The notes below the pieces were generated by a model. The model made no database searches and was not told the origin of the DNA. It was given only the letters and a program-made list of their open reading frames with translations. This document shows, piece by piece, positions 44,391-52,284 of a stretch of DNA of 64,000 bases. The stretch lies in NCBI GenBank assembly GCA_900119535.1, contig FPJT01000001.1, forward strand, positions 38,367-102,366. Reading direction: 5' to 3'. Each line of letters starts with the position of its first letter. Positions within the stretch are counted from its first letter, which is position 1. Made by a program: the position numbers and the translations under genes. Origin of the DNA: Ruminococcus sp. XPD3002. Its GTDB lineage: Bacteria; Bacillota; Clostridia; Oscillospirales; Ruminococcaceae.

Positions 44391-46313
44391 TTATCCCATT
44401 GTAACAACGAAGCAGATGCCCCTGCCCTCGTTGTTCTCGATATGCACCTTGAATTTGTGTCTGTCGATTATTGATTTTGCTATTGCAAGTCCGAGTCCGT
44501 AGCCGCCTGTTGAACGGTTTCTCGACTCGTCGCTTCTGTAGAATCGCTCGAATACCTTTTCCTTCTCGGATTCCTTTATGCCCTTGCCCGAGTTATATAC
44601 ATAAAGCATCTTTTTATCGCCCTGCTTTGCAAGCGTTACACGTACTATACCGCCTTCGTTGGAGTATTTCAGTGCATTGTCGATGAATATTGCAGCCATT
44701 TGCTTGATGTGCTGTTCGCTTCCGACTATGTGCAGTCCCTCGACTATATTCAGCTCGAAGGTCTTGTTGCTTTCAAAAGCCTGACACTCGAAGGGAAGGG
44801 CGGTGTTCGTTATTGCCTGACTGAGGTCAAAGTCCGCCATTATGAAATTGGAAGTATTGTTTTCGAGTCGTGTAAGGTTGAGAAGCTCGTTTACAAGAAC
44901 GTTCATACGTTCGGTCTGATCCTGTATGTAGTTCAGCCACTTGTTTTCGCCTATCTCACCTGATAGAACGTCTGCATTTGCAGATATTACGGTAAGCGGA
45001 GTTTTAAGCTCGTGGCTCGCATCGGATATGAACTGCTTCTGCTTGTTGAAGGCTTCCTGTATCGGTCTTACGATGAGTCCGCTGAGGAAGTATGAAGCCG
45101 CCGAAAGAGCGATGATGCTGAGTATACCGATCATTATTGTGGTACGCATCAGCTTGTTGAGCATATCGATCTCTGCGCTCTTGTCGGTGAAGACCATAAG
45201 TGTACCGTTGCTTTTGGGTTCACTGCAGAACTGGTAGTTGTTAAGGGTACCGCTTGGCTCGTTCTTTTTGAGTATCTCGGTTATGTAGACCTGAGCGACC
45301 TCGTTTTCAAGGTCGTCGTTATTGCGCTTTGCAACGAATTTGCCGTTCTTGTCGGACATGATTATGAAGAATTCGATAGAATCAAGCGACTTCGGAACGG
45401 GTTCGCGTATTATCCTGCTGTCTGCGGGACGTGGTTTTGTAGCTTCGGGGACTGCTTCTTCGGTATCTTTCTTTTCGGAAAGAGTCACTATCGTGAAACC
45501 GTCCAGAACGGGAGCCATTTCGGTGTTGGCTGTACGCATTATAGCGCCTTGCTGGTTGCCCCAGTCATAGCCGCCGCCGTTGCCCCAGCCTGCGCCCCAG
45601 GAGTTGTCCTTTGAGCCCTGGCTGTTCATCCACCACCACCACCAGTAAGGATCCACAGGTCCCATTGGATAGGGAGGTATCTGATACTGACCGTTATCGC
45701 CGTGGTGATGTTCGCCCTGATCGCCTTCATTGCCGCCTTCGGAAGGTTCGTTGCCCGGTACTTCTCCGCCGCCTGTTTCGGGAACGGTAGGTTCAGGCTG
45801 AACAGGTTCCTGAGGTGCAGGATTCTCCGGCTGAGGAGTTTCCGGTTCGGGTGCAGGCTGATCGGGTATTTCTTCCTGAGGAGTTTCGGGTTCCTGTACA
45901 ACGGGTTCTTCGGGAACTTCTTCAACAGGAGCCGCAGTTTCTTCCTGAACTGTCGGAGCTTCTGTCTGCGCGGAAGTTGAAGGTGCAGCAGTCTCGGCAG
46001 CAGTTGCCTGTGTCTCGGTATCTTCCTCTGTAGGAGGATCGGTAACAGCAGCATCCGTTTTGGTCGGAGGTTCGGGAGGTGCGGTATGGTTCTCCGGACG
46101 CTTCCTGATCTCTCCGTCGGGAGGCATATAGGTGAAATCGTTTAGGTTCTCGTCGTACTCTATCCCTGCGGCAATCTGCTTCAGAGCGACTTTGGAAGTA
46201 CGCTCCATGATGTGATCCATTATCAGGTTGATAGAGCCCAGCACAGCGATAAATATAGCTATCAGGGTGCCGGTTATGATAGCAAAGAATTTAAGCTGAA
46301 CTTTTCTGAACAA
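44391..46313 (-). CDS. Sensor histidine kinase with very long Pro/Glu-rich, Trp-cluster sensor region
   Basis: A 640-residue kinase. Membrane span about 9-31, extracellular region about 32-390, second span about 391-414, then a kinase core with the phosphoacceptor His434 (SDASHELKTPLTVISA) and ATP-binding motifs (NALKYSNEGG, GKGIKES, GYGLGLAIAKSI). There is no clear HAMP domain. The sensor part is unusual: residues of about 75-200 are Pro/Glu/Thr repeats (PETPQ, PEPETPQPENP), followed by EHHHGD, a run of five Trp at 224-228 and Gly/Trp-rich GWGNGGGYDWGN. It is encoded 13 bases after its response regulator. Confidence 0.88.
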   Translation of the reverse strand: MFRKVQLKFFAIITGTLIAIFIAVLGSINLIMDHIMERTSKVALKQIAAGIEYDENLNDFTYMPPDGEIRKRPENHTAPPEPPTKTDAAVTDPPTEEDTETQATAAETAAPSTSAQTEAPTVQEETAAPVEEVPEEPVVQEPETPQEEIPDQPAPEPETPQPENPAPQEPVQPEPTVPETGGGEVPGNEPSEGGNEGDQGEHHHGDNGQYQIPPYPMGPVDPYWWWWWMNSQGSKDNSWGAGWGNGGGYDWGNQQGAIMRTANTEMAPVLDGFTIVTLSEKKDTEEAVPEATKPRPADSRIIREPVPKSLDSIEFFIIMSDKNGKFVAKRNNDDLENEVAQVYITEILKKNEPSGTLNNYQFCSEPKSNGTLMVFTDKSAEIDMLNKLMRTTIMIGILSIIALSAASYFLSGLIVRPIQEAFNKQKQFISDASHELKTPLTVISANADVLSGEIGENKWLNYIQDQTERMNVLVNELLNLTRLENNTSNFIMADFDLSQAITNTALPFECQAFESNKTFELNIVEGLHIVGSEQHIKQMAAIFIDNALKYSNEGGIVRVTLAKQGDKKMLYVYNSGKGIKESEKEKVFERFYRSDESRNRSTGGYGLGLAIAKSIIDRHKFKVHIENNEGRGICFVVTMG

Positions 46314-46326
46314 AGGATATCACCTC

Positions 46327-46995
46327 CTATTCGAGTGAATAACCTATGCCGCGGGCAGTCTTGATCTGCACGGGCGCAGATATAACAGCAAGTTTCTTTC
46401 TGAGGAATGATATGTATACCTCTATATTATTGTATTCAACGTCGCTTTCATAGCCCCATATCTTCTCGATGATCCTCTCTTTCGGGAGTATCTGCTTCGG
46501 GTTTGCTATGAGAAGTTCCATTATCTGGTATTCCTTAAGGCTGAGCTTAACATCGTTTCCGCCCCAGCTTATGGAACAGGTGTTCTTCTGGAGGGCGAGT
46601 CCGTTGAAATCCATTTTGTTTTCGTTTACTATTTCACCCTTGCGGCGTGTAAGCGCTCTTACGCGGGCAAGAAGCTCACCTGTAACAAAGGGCTTGGTAA
46701 GGTAGTCGTCGGCGCCTATATCGAGTCCCTTTATCTTGTCCTCTACCTCACTTCGTGCGGTAAGCAGCAGGACAGGTGTATGTATCTTGGCTGCGCGCAT
46801 ATTCCTCAGAACATCGAGTCCGTTCATTCCCGGAAGCATGATGTCGAGTATGATACAGTCATAAAGTCCCGTAAGAGCGTTATCGAGTCCTGCAATGCCG
46901 TCGTAAGCGGTATCCACGGAATACATGTTTCGTTTAAGTATTTCAGTGAGGGCGTCTGCAAGCTGCATTTCGTCCTCAACAACAAGAAGCTTCAT
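46327..46995 (-). CDS. OmpR-family response regulator
   Basis: A 222-residue regulator: receiver domain with phosphoacceptor Asp51 (LYDCIILDIMLPGMNG), Lys in YLTKPF, and a C-terminal winged helix (IMELLIANPKQILPKERIIE). The start at 46995 (MKLLVVEDE) is chosen because it matches the family; the frame is open 32 codons further upstream. It pairs with the sensor kinase downstream. Likely targets: envelope or polysaccharide functions, but nothing in the window shows this. Confidence 0.93.
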   Translation of the reverse strand: MKLLVVEDEMQLADALTEILKRNMYSVDTAYDGIAGLDNALTGLYDCIILDIMLPGMNGLDVLRNMRAAKIHTPVLLLTARSEVEDKIKGLDIGADDYLTKPFVTGELLARVRALTRRKGEIVNENKMDFNGLALQKNTCSISWGGNDVKLSLKEYQIMELLIANPKQILPKERIIEKIWGYESDVEYNNIEVYISFLRKKLAVISAPVQIKTARGIGYSLE

Positions 46996-47231
46996 AATAT
47001 AATAACCCCTTTCTGCCATAACGAGGTATTCACCGTTCATGTCAGAAATATCCCCATTTGAATAATAATACAAAGCGGTGAAATGATACAATTACCTCAT
47101 CTTACTTTCATTATATCACATATTATTGAAATAATCTTAAAGGAAATAAAAGGTATGATATTTAATTAATAAAAAAAGAAGTAAGATTTTTGTGCATTTC
47201 AACAGTTTTAAACTAAACTTTCTCGGGAATA

Positions 47232-47260
47232 TTGACTATGTTTCAGATTTATGCTAAAAT
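47232..47260 (+). promoter_or_regulatory. Promoter of the helical unknown gene
   Basis: TTGACT at 47232-47237 and TAAAAT at 47255-47260, 17-base spacing, about 40 bases before the ATG at 47303. The remainder of 46996-47231 is AT-rich with no gene. Confidence 0.6.
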
Positions 47261-47302
47261 ATTTTGTAAGAAGTATAATCTATTGTAAAGGGGGCGCTGG
47301 TC

Positions 47303-48010
47303 ATGCAGTCGACACAGGAATACAGGAAAAACCGTTTTGCAAAGGTGCTTCTGCCTGCACATAATTCAGACCTTAAAAGATATGATTCGCTTTATCAGCT
47401 TTTCTGCGATAACGGCTATACAAAGGAATTATGCGATCTCTATGCAGATGCTTTTGTAAATGATCAGAAAAAACCTTCTGCCTGCGATATTGTCCAGCTT
47501 TGTCATTTATATGATCGTATACATGATCTGAAAAGTGTAACTTTCTACCTTGAAACTCTCAAGGACAAAAAGCTCAGCGGAGACGAAAGATTCGGGTATT
47601 GTATCGAATCGCTGAAGAATATGAGCAAGATAGGTCACTGGCGTGATGCTGTGGATTTCAGAACGGATAATATCAATTTCATGCAGAACCACTCTTCAAA
47701 GGTCTCTGCTCAGAGAAATGCTGATCTTTATATTGCCCTTGCACTGACCGACTGCGCTTCAAAGAAATACGATCAGGCGTTCAGACTGCTTACAGGAATG
47801 GGATATAAGCCTAAGGGCAAGAGCGATACAAAACTCATCGAGATACTGATAACAGGCGTGTATATATGGGCATGCAAAGGAGATCAGGAAGGACTTGAAG
47901 ATGCTGTACAGAATGCTTACAGCGGACTTAAGATAATAAGTTTTCCTCATAAATGGAACAAGGAGTATTATGAACAATGCATCGAGGATGCAATAAATAA
48001 GATCATATGA
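47303..48010 (+). CDS. All-helical protein of unknown function
   Basis: A 235-residue soluble protein with repeated helical pairs that look TPR-like (KRYDSLYQLFCDNGYTKELC, YIALALTDCASKKYDQAFRL, ITGVYIWACKGDQEGLEDAV). I do not recognise a family. No signal peptide, no enzyme motifs. Its promoter (47232-47260) and hairpin terminator show that it is a stand-alone gene. A protein-protein interaction role is plausible (inference only). Confidence 0.6.
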   Translation: MQSTQEYRKNRFAKVLLPAHNSDLKRYDSLYQLFCDNGYTKELCDLYADAFVNDQKKPSACDIVQLCHLYDRIHDLKSVTFYLETLKDKKLSGDERFGYCIESLKNMSKIGHWRDAVDFRTDNINFMQNHSSKVSAQRNADLYIALALTDCASKKYDQAFRLLTGMGYKPKGKSDTKLIEILITGVYIWACKGDQEGLEDAVQNAYSGLKIISFPHKWNKEYYEQCIEDAINKII

Positions 48011-48014
48011 GCTT

Positions 48015-48050
48015 ATTCAGGGACTGTTTACGGTCCCTGAAATTTTTTAA
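48015..48050 (+). terminator. Terminator of the helical unknown gene
   Basis: TTCAGGGAC (about 48017-48025) pairs with GTCCCTGAA (48033-48041), followed by ATTTTTTAAA. It lies 8 bases after the stop codon. Confidence 0.85.
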
Positions 48051-48365
48051 AATGATATTTTTTTCGCAAATCGAATTGATAAATAAATTTAATCCAACTT
48101 TTCAACATTTAAAGTGTACATAATGACTATAAAATCGCAAAAAATGATTATTTAAGCAAGAAATGCCAAGATATAGGGACTTCGTCGGCATTTGCCAACT
48201 CGTAAACTTGGGATTGAATACTACTTTTTGTATATTTAATCTTCTGCAAAAACCGTACAACTCCAATCCGTATATGTCAAAACAAAATTTATGTTAATCA
48301 AATATTAATATAAATATTATGCTTTAATAAAGCAATATAGTTCGGCATCTTAGCAATATAATCAA

Positions 48366-48394
48366 TTGATTGTGGGACAAGTTTAGATTATAAT
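48366..48394 (+). promoter_or_regulatory. Promoter at the head of a noncoding transcript
   Basis: TTGATT at 48366-48371 and TATAAT at 48389-48394 with exactly 17 bases between. No protein gene starts in the next 440 bases. The section 48051-48365 is AT-rich with no gene that I can support. Confidence 0.7.
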
Positions 48395-48400
48395 ACAATT

Positions 48401-48791
48401 GTTGAAGGCTTTATATTCCGATTTATCGGTGTTTGGCTTTCATCACACAATTTGTATTTAATATTGTGTCCTGTGAAAACGGCAATTATAGTCTGTTGTG
48501 CTTGACGCGGTTTAAACTCCGCCGTGTCCGAATCCACCCTTCGTCGCACCAATCGTTCCAGATCTTGGACTGTTTATCAACATTAATGCCTATAATATGT
48601 TTGATCGCCTAAACTCAGTCCATTAACATGATTTAAGCGCCTTTTACCGGTCTCACTTCAGCATACAGCTATAAGACACTTCGTATAGTGTCTGCCGTAG
48701 GTACAAGCGTATAGAGGGTGCGCTTGTGCTTAACGAAATAGCGTCCTTTACCAACTATTGAGAGGGTGTTGGTGAGGGCGTTATTTTTTTG
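48401..48791 (+). ncRNA. Candidate structured noncoding RNA upstream of spoVAC
   Basis: A stretch of about 390 bases between a good promoter and a strong terminator, with no credible protein. Local stems include CCGATTTATCGG, CACAATTTGTATTTAATATTG with flanking pairs, GCGGTTTAAACTCCGC, AGACACTTCGTATAGTGTCT and AAGCGTATAGAGGGTGCGCTT. Base composition changes from AT-rich upstream to near-even within. It does not match tmRNA, RNase P, SRP or 6S features that I know. It may be a long spoVAC leader, but the terminator lies 55 bases before spoVAC. Identity unknown. Confidence 0.5.
48741..48791 (+). terminator. Strong terminator in front of spoVAC
   Basis: GCGTCCTTTACCAAC pairs with GTTGGTGAGGGCGT (one bulge, some G-U pairs) and is followed by TATTTTTTTG. 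It ends the candidate RNA upstream. Confidence 0.8.
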
Positions 48792-48845
48792 TCCATTTTT
48801 ACGTATATACAGCCATTTCCCGGGAATAGTACTCTCAGGGAGTTG

Positions 48846-49295
48846 ATGAAAATGAATATATCACCAAAGGAATACAGCGAAATGGAACGCCGTGCTGCAC
48901 CTGCTTCGGGAGTTGCCGCAGATACCCTCGCCGCTTTCGTATCGGGAGGGTGCATCTGCCTTATCGGACATATCATCCGTTCGATTCTGCTTGCCGCAGG
49001 TGCAGAGTCCGATGCCGCAGGTACATGGACCTCCGTTATACTCATAGCTGCAGGAGCGCTTCTTACGGGACTCGGCTGGTATCAGCGCCTTGCAAAACAT
49101 GCGGGTGCAGGTACTCTTGTGCCGATAACAGGCTTTTCAAACGCTATAAGCTCATCCGCTGTGGAAGCGCAGACGGAAGGTCTCGTTCTTGGAGTTGGCA
49201 CAAAGATATTCACCATTGCAGGACCTGTCATACTGTACGGCTGTGCCGCTTCTGTGGTCTACGGACTTATCTATTATCTGCTTAAATCCATGTAA
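48846..49295 (+). CDS. spoVAC: Stage V sporulation protein AC
   Basis: A 149-residue membrane protein with three to four hydrophobic segments. Family signature: TGLGWYQRLAKHAGAGTLVP, ITGFSNAISSSAVEAQTEG and VLGVGTKIFTIAGPVILYG. SpoVAC is part of the dipicolinic-acid channel of the spore membrane. Usually spoVAC, spoVAD and spoVAE are adjacent; here it stands alone with a repeat element directly behind its stop codon. The ATG at 48846 follows a GGGAG; an upstream extension of the frame from 48789 lies in the terminator and is not real. Confidence 0.9.
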   Translation: MKMNISPKEYSEMERRAAPASGVAADTLAAFVSGGCICLIGHIIRSILLAAGAESDAAGTWTSVILIAAGALLTGLGWYQRLAKHAGAGTLVPITGFSNAISSSAVEAQTEGLVLGVGTKIFTIAGPVILYGCAASVVYGLIYYLLKSM

Positions 49296-49465
49296 GCGGG
49301 GTGCAGGGAGCAGCTCGCTCCCTGCCGGAGTCCAGAGGCAGCGCCTCTGGTGGAGTGTGGGGCAAAGCCCCACGAACCGAAGGCGCTCTGCAATGGGTGA
49401 ATCCCCAAACAGTCCGGTGGACTGTTTGGGGAGAGGGAACGCTCTGCAAGAGAGAGCGTTCCCTT
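49296..49465. repeat. Multi-hairpin repeat, copy 2
   Basis: The uninterrupted copy of the element at 37012-37245. Six hairpins in series, including GAGCAGCTCGCTC, CCAGAGGCAGCGCCTCTGG, GGGGCAAAGCCCC, CCCCAAACAGTCCGGTGGAC with its partner, and GAACGCTCTGCAAGAGAGAG. It starts on the base after the spoVAC stop codon and the last hairpin is a plausible terminator for spoVAC. Confidence 0.85.
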
Positions 49466-49548
49466 CTAATATCTGTAAAACATTATTTTTAAAAAATTCA
49501 TTCAGACCAAAGTTAATGCTTTTAATGTGCGATATTCAGCGCTTTGCG

Positions 49549-49577
49549 TTGACAAACAACAGCGTGTGGTATATAAT
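49549..49577 (+). promoter_or_regulatory. Promoter of the BIG2-dockerin gene
   Basis: TTGACA at 49549-49554 and TATAAT at 49572-49577 with 17-base spacing, about 45 bases before the ATG at 49623. Confidence 0.85.
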
Positions 49578-49622
49578 TAATGTAGGACGAAAGTCCGAAT
49601 AACAGCAAAGGATGAGAAAAAC

Positions 49623-51152
49623 ATGAAAAACAGAAAAATTGCTGCATTTGCAGCGGCTTTATGCCTTATGGGAGGAGCACTTCCTCTGCAGACATTCAAC
49701 CTTCAGGACATCACAACAGCCTGTGCAGCAGATGAAAGTTCAACTGTTATCAAGGTAGAACTTGAACAGGCAGGGGACATTTCGGAAGTATCTGTAGGCA
49801 ATACGACTGAAACTCCGCAGTGGTACAGCGATGACGAAAAAATAGCTACAGTCAAGTCAGTTGGCGGACTGAAAGCGCAGATAACCGCTGTAAGCAAGGG
49901 TACTACTACCGTATATGCAGTTCTCAGCAGTCAGCTCCTCAAATTTGAGGTAACTGTAAAGGCTGACGCAGATACAACCCCGAAAGAGGTACATATCGGC
50001 GATATCAAGCTTACAAACAGCAGTTCGGCAGCACAGCCGGAGCTCAACGGTGTTGACAGCTCTAAGGCAAAGTGGACTTCCTCGGATGAGAAGGTTGCAA
50101 AGGTCAGCAGTGACGGTATCATAACCGCTGTCGGAAAAGGCACCTGCACCGTGTTCGTGGAATATAACGGAACAAAGTATACGATAGGAATTACATCCAC
50201 TTACGATCCACAGACCGCTGCTGAGGCGACTGCCGCAGGTGAGACTCCTATAGGCGAGATAAAGCTGACTAATTCAGAGCCTAAGCGCAAGATAGAAGCT
50301 ACTCTTCCTGCCGGAGCGAAAATAACATGGAGCTCCACAGATGAAACTGTTGCAACAGTTGACAGTGACGGAACAGTTACCGCAGTAGGCAAGGGAAAAT
50401 GCCGTATTTATGCAGTCATCGCAAAGCAGAGGTACTTCGCAGAAGTAGTTTCCGAGTATGATCCCGCAGAAGTTGTAAAGCCTTCGGTTATCGGAACTAT
50501 AAACCTTTCGGATGAGTCTCCTTCACAGGCAATAACTCTCAAAAATGTAAATACCGACTCGGGAGTTGAGTGGAGCTGTTCCGACGAAAAGGTAGCAAAA
50601 GTCGATGATAAGGGAATCGTTACAGCAGTCGGAAGCGGCAGTGCAGTAGTGACCGCAAAGGTTGGGACTACCGAATACCTTATAAATATCAACTCCACAT
50701 ACACCGCAAAGAGCAGTGAACCAAAGGAAGTTACCATAACAGGCATCGGAAACACAACACAGCTCTCTTCCGCAGGACTGGGCGACAAGGTAGAATGGAT
50801 ATCCATGAACAAGAAAGTTGCAACAGTCGATGACAAGGGACTCGTTACAGCTGTATCAGAGGGCGAGGCTCTTATCGTAGCAAATTCGGGCAAGGTCTCC
50901 ACATCTATAAAGGTCACGGTCAAGGCAAAGGAGATTGTGGGAGATGCTAACTGTGACGGCGAGGTTTCGCTTACGGATTCTCTGCTGATACTTCAGCATG
51001 TTGCCAACGCTTCAAAGCATCCGCTTTCTGAACAGGGTAAGAACAATGCCGACTGCTTCAACAGAGGTGACGGTATAACCGCCAAGGACGCTCTTGCTAT
51101 CCAGATGCTGGATGCAAAGGTCATCACCGCTCTTCCTGTTACCGAGAAATAA
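49623..51152 (+). CDS. Secreted multi-BIG2 protein with C-terminal dockerin
   Basis: A 509-residue secreted protein: signal peptide (1 to about 35), then four to five BIG2-type immunoglobulin-like domains (residues of about 40-435). Each carries the KWTSSDEKVAKVSSDGIITA-type phrase (variants WYSDDEKIATVK, TWSSTDETVATVD, EWSCSDEKVAKVD, EWISMNKKVATVD), then a dockerin (about 440-500; GDANCDGEVSLTDSLLILQH and GDGITAKDALAIQ). No catalytic domain is present. BIG2 domains act as spacers or adhesins, so this may be an accessory cellulosome or adhesion subunit. It has its own consensus promoter and precedes the esterase gene by 27 bases. Confidence 0.92.
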   Translation: MKNRKIAAFAAALCLMGGALPLQTFNLQDITTACAADESSTVIKVELEQAGDISEVSVGNTTETPQWYSDDEKIATVKSVGGLKAQITAVSKGTTTVYAVLSSQLLKFEVTVKADADTTPKEVHIGDIKLTNSSSAAQPELNGVDSSKAKWTSSDEKVAKVSSDGIITAVGKGTCTVFVEYNGTKYTIGITSTYDPQTAAEATAAGETPIGEIKLTNSEPKRKIEATLPAGAKITWSSTDETVATVDSDGTVTAVGKGKCRIYAVIAKQRYFAEVVSEYDPAEVVKPSVIGTINLSDESPSQAITLKNVNTDSGVEWSCSDEKVAKVDDKGIVTAVGSGSAVVTAKVGTTEYLININSTYTAKSSEPKEVTITGIGNTTQLSSAGLGDKVEWISMNKKVATVDDKGLVTAVSEGEALIVANSGKVSTSIKVTVKAKEIVGDANCDGEVSLTDSLLILQHVANASKHPLSEQGKNNADCFNRGDGITAKDALAIQMLDAKVITALPVTEK

Positions 51153-51179
51153 CTCAGTCATAAATTCAAGGAGAAGACT

Positions 51180-52232
51180 ATGAAAAACATAGCTTTTGAC
51201 CGTTCTTCTGCAAAGATAACAGGCAGAAATTACTCAGAAAACAACATCCTTTATCTTTTGCACTCGGGTTCGGGAGCGGAATTTGATTTCTTCGGAAAGG
51301 AACTCTTTATTTCCGTAGGCTGTGATGCGGATTCACTCAGCGGCGGCAGGGTTTGCAATTATCCGAGGATAGCTGTGCTTGTGGACGGCAGACCGATTGT
51401 CAGGAAGGTCGTTTTCAAAGAAAGGGAACGCTATAAGGTCATTTGTACAGATGAGGCGTCAAAACACAGAGTCAGCATAATAAAGCTTTCGGAAGCCGCT
51501 TTCTCAATGGCGCTCCTTTACGAAGCTGAAACGGACGATGATGCGGTAATGACTCCCACAGATGAGAATAATCTGAAGATAGAGTTCATAGGTGATTCCA
51601 TAACCTGCGGATTCGGTGTGGACGATAACAACGTTGAGGGAGAATTCTCCACCGCGGCAGAAAACTTCATGAAATCCTACGCCTATCTCACCGCAAGTCA
51701 GCTTGATGCGGATTACAGTGTATTTTCCTACAGCGGATACGGACTCATCAGCGGTTATACTGCCGACGGAGTACGCAATACCGACGAGATACTTCCGCAG
51801 TATTACGAAAGTCTCGGATATTCCCACTGTTCGGCAGATGGTGTAAGGATGCAGGACATACCGTGGGATTTTTCCTGCTTCAGACCTGATATCATCGTAA
51901 TAAACCTCGGTACAAACGATAACAGCTTCTGTATAAAGAACGAAGGCGCTTTTGATGAACTGGAGAAAGAATATCTTCGTTTCATCGGTACAGTCAGGAA
52001 AAATTCACCGCAGGCAAAAATAATCTGCGCTATAGGACTTATAGATGTCGAGACGTCTGAGAGCGTAAAAAAAGCCGCAGAAAGCTTCGGCGGAGAAAAT
52101 GTATACACCTTCTTCTTCCGACCGCAGGACGGACTTCTCGGATACGGCGCACAATGGCATCCTTCCGAGGATACACACAGCTACGCAGCGGATGAGCTTT
52201 CGGACTTCATAAGAAGTATAGTATCTGAATGA
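51180..52232 (+). CDS. CE2-like SGNH carbohydrate acetyl esterase
   Basis: A 350-residue GDSL/SGNH-family esterase similar to carbohydrate esterase family 2. An N-terminal beta-sandwich (about 1-125) is followed by the SGNH fold: nucleophile Ser140 in FIGDSITCGFG, Gly of the SGYG loop, the Asn motif INLGTND and the catalytic His of QWHPSEDTH. CE2 enzymes remove acetyl groups from plant hemicellulose sugars. There is no signal peptide and no dockerin, so it may act inside the cell on acetylated oligosaccharides. A GGAG site precedes the ATG; it may be co-transcribed with the BIG2 gene. Confidence 0.85.
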   Translation: MKNIAFDRSSAKITGRNYSENNILYLLHSGSGAEFDFFGKELFISVGCDADSLSGGRVCNYPRIAVLVDGRPIVRKVVFKERERYKVICTDEASKHRVSIIKLSEAAFSMALLYEAETDDDAVMTPTDENNLKIEFIGDSITCGFGVDDNNVEGEFSTAAENFMKSYAYLTASQLDADYSVFSYSGYGLISGYTADGVRNTDEILPQYYESLGYSHCSADGVRMQDIPWDFSCFRPDIIVINLGTNDNSFCIKNEGAFDELEKEYLRFIGTVRKNSPQAKIICAIGLIDVETSESVKKAAESFGGENVYTFFFRPQDGLLGYGAQWHPSEDTHSYAADELSDFIRSIVSE

Positions 52233-52234
52233 AT

Positions 52235-52276
52235 AATGCCGTACACGACTCGCAATGAGCTGATGTACGGCATTTT
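52235..52276. terminator. Shared terminator between the esterase and the binding-protein gene
   Basis: AATGCCGTAC at 52235-52244 pairs perfectly with GTACGGCATT at 52265-52274, with a TTGTT end. It lies between two convergent genes and can serve both. Confidence 0.75.
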
Positions 52277-52284
52277 GTTATAAC

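Noticed and set aside
48520..48560. tRNA-like T arm and CCA end (TCCGAATCC ... GCACCA)
   Set aside because: No matching 5' acceptor strand, no D or anticodon arm at proper spacing. It is not a tRNA; it may be chance inside the candidate RNA.
48789..48845. Upstream extension of SpoVAC
   Set aside because: It begins within the terminator at a TTG and lacks a ribosome site; the ATG at 48846 fits the family.
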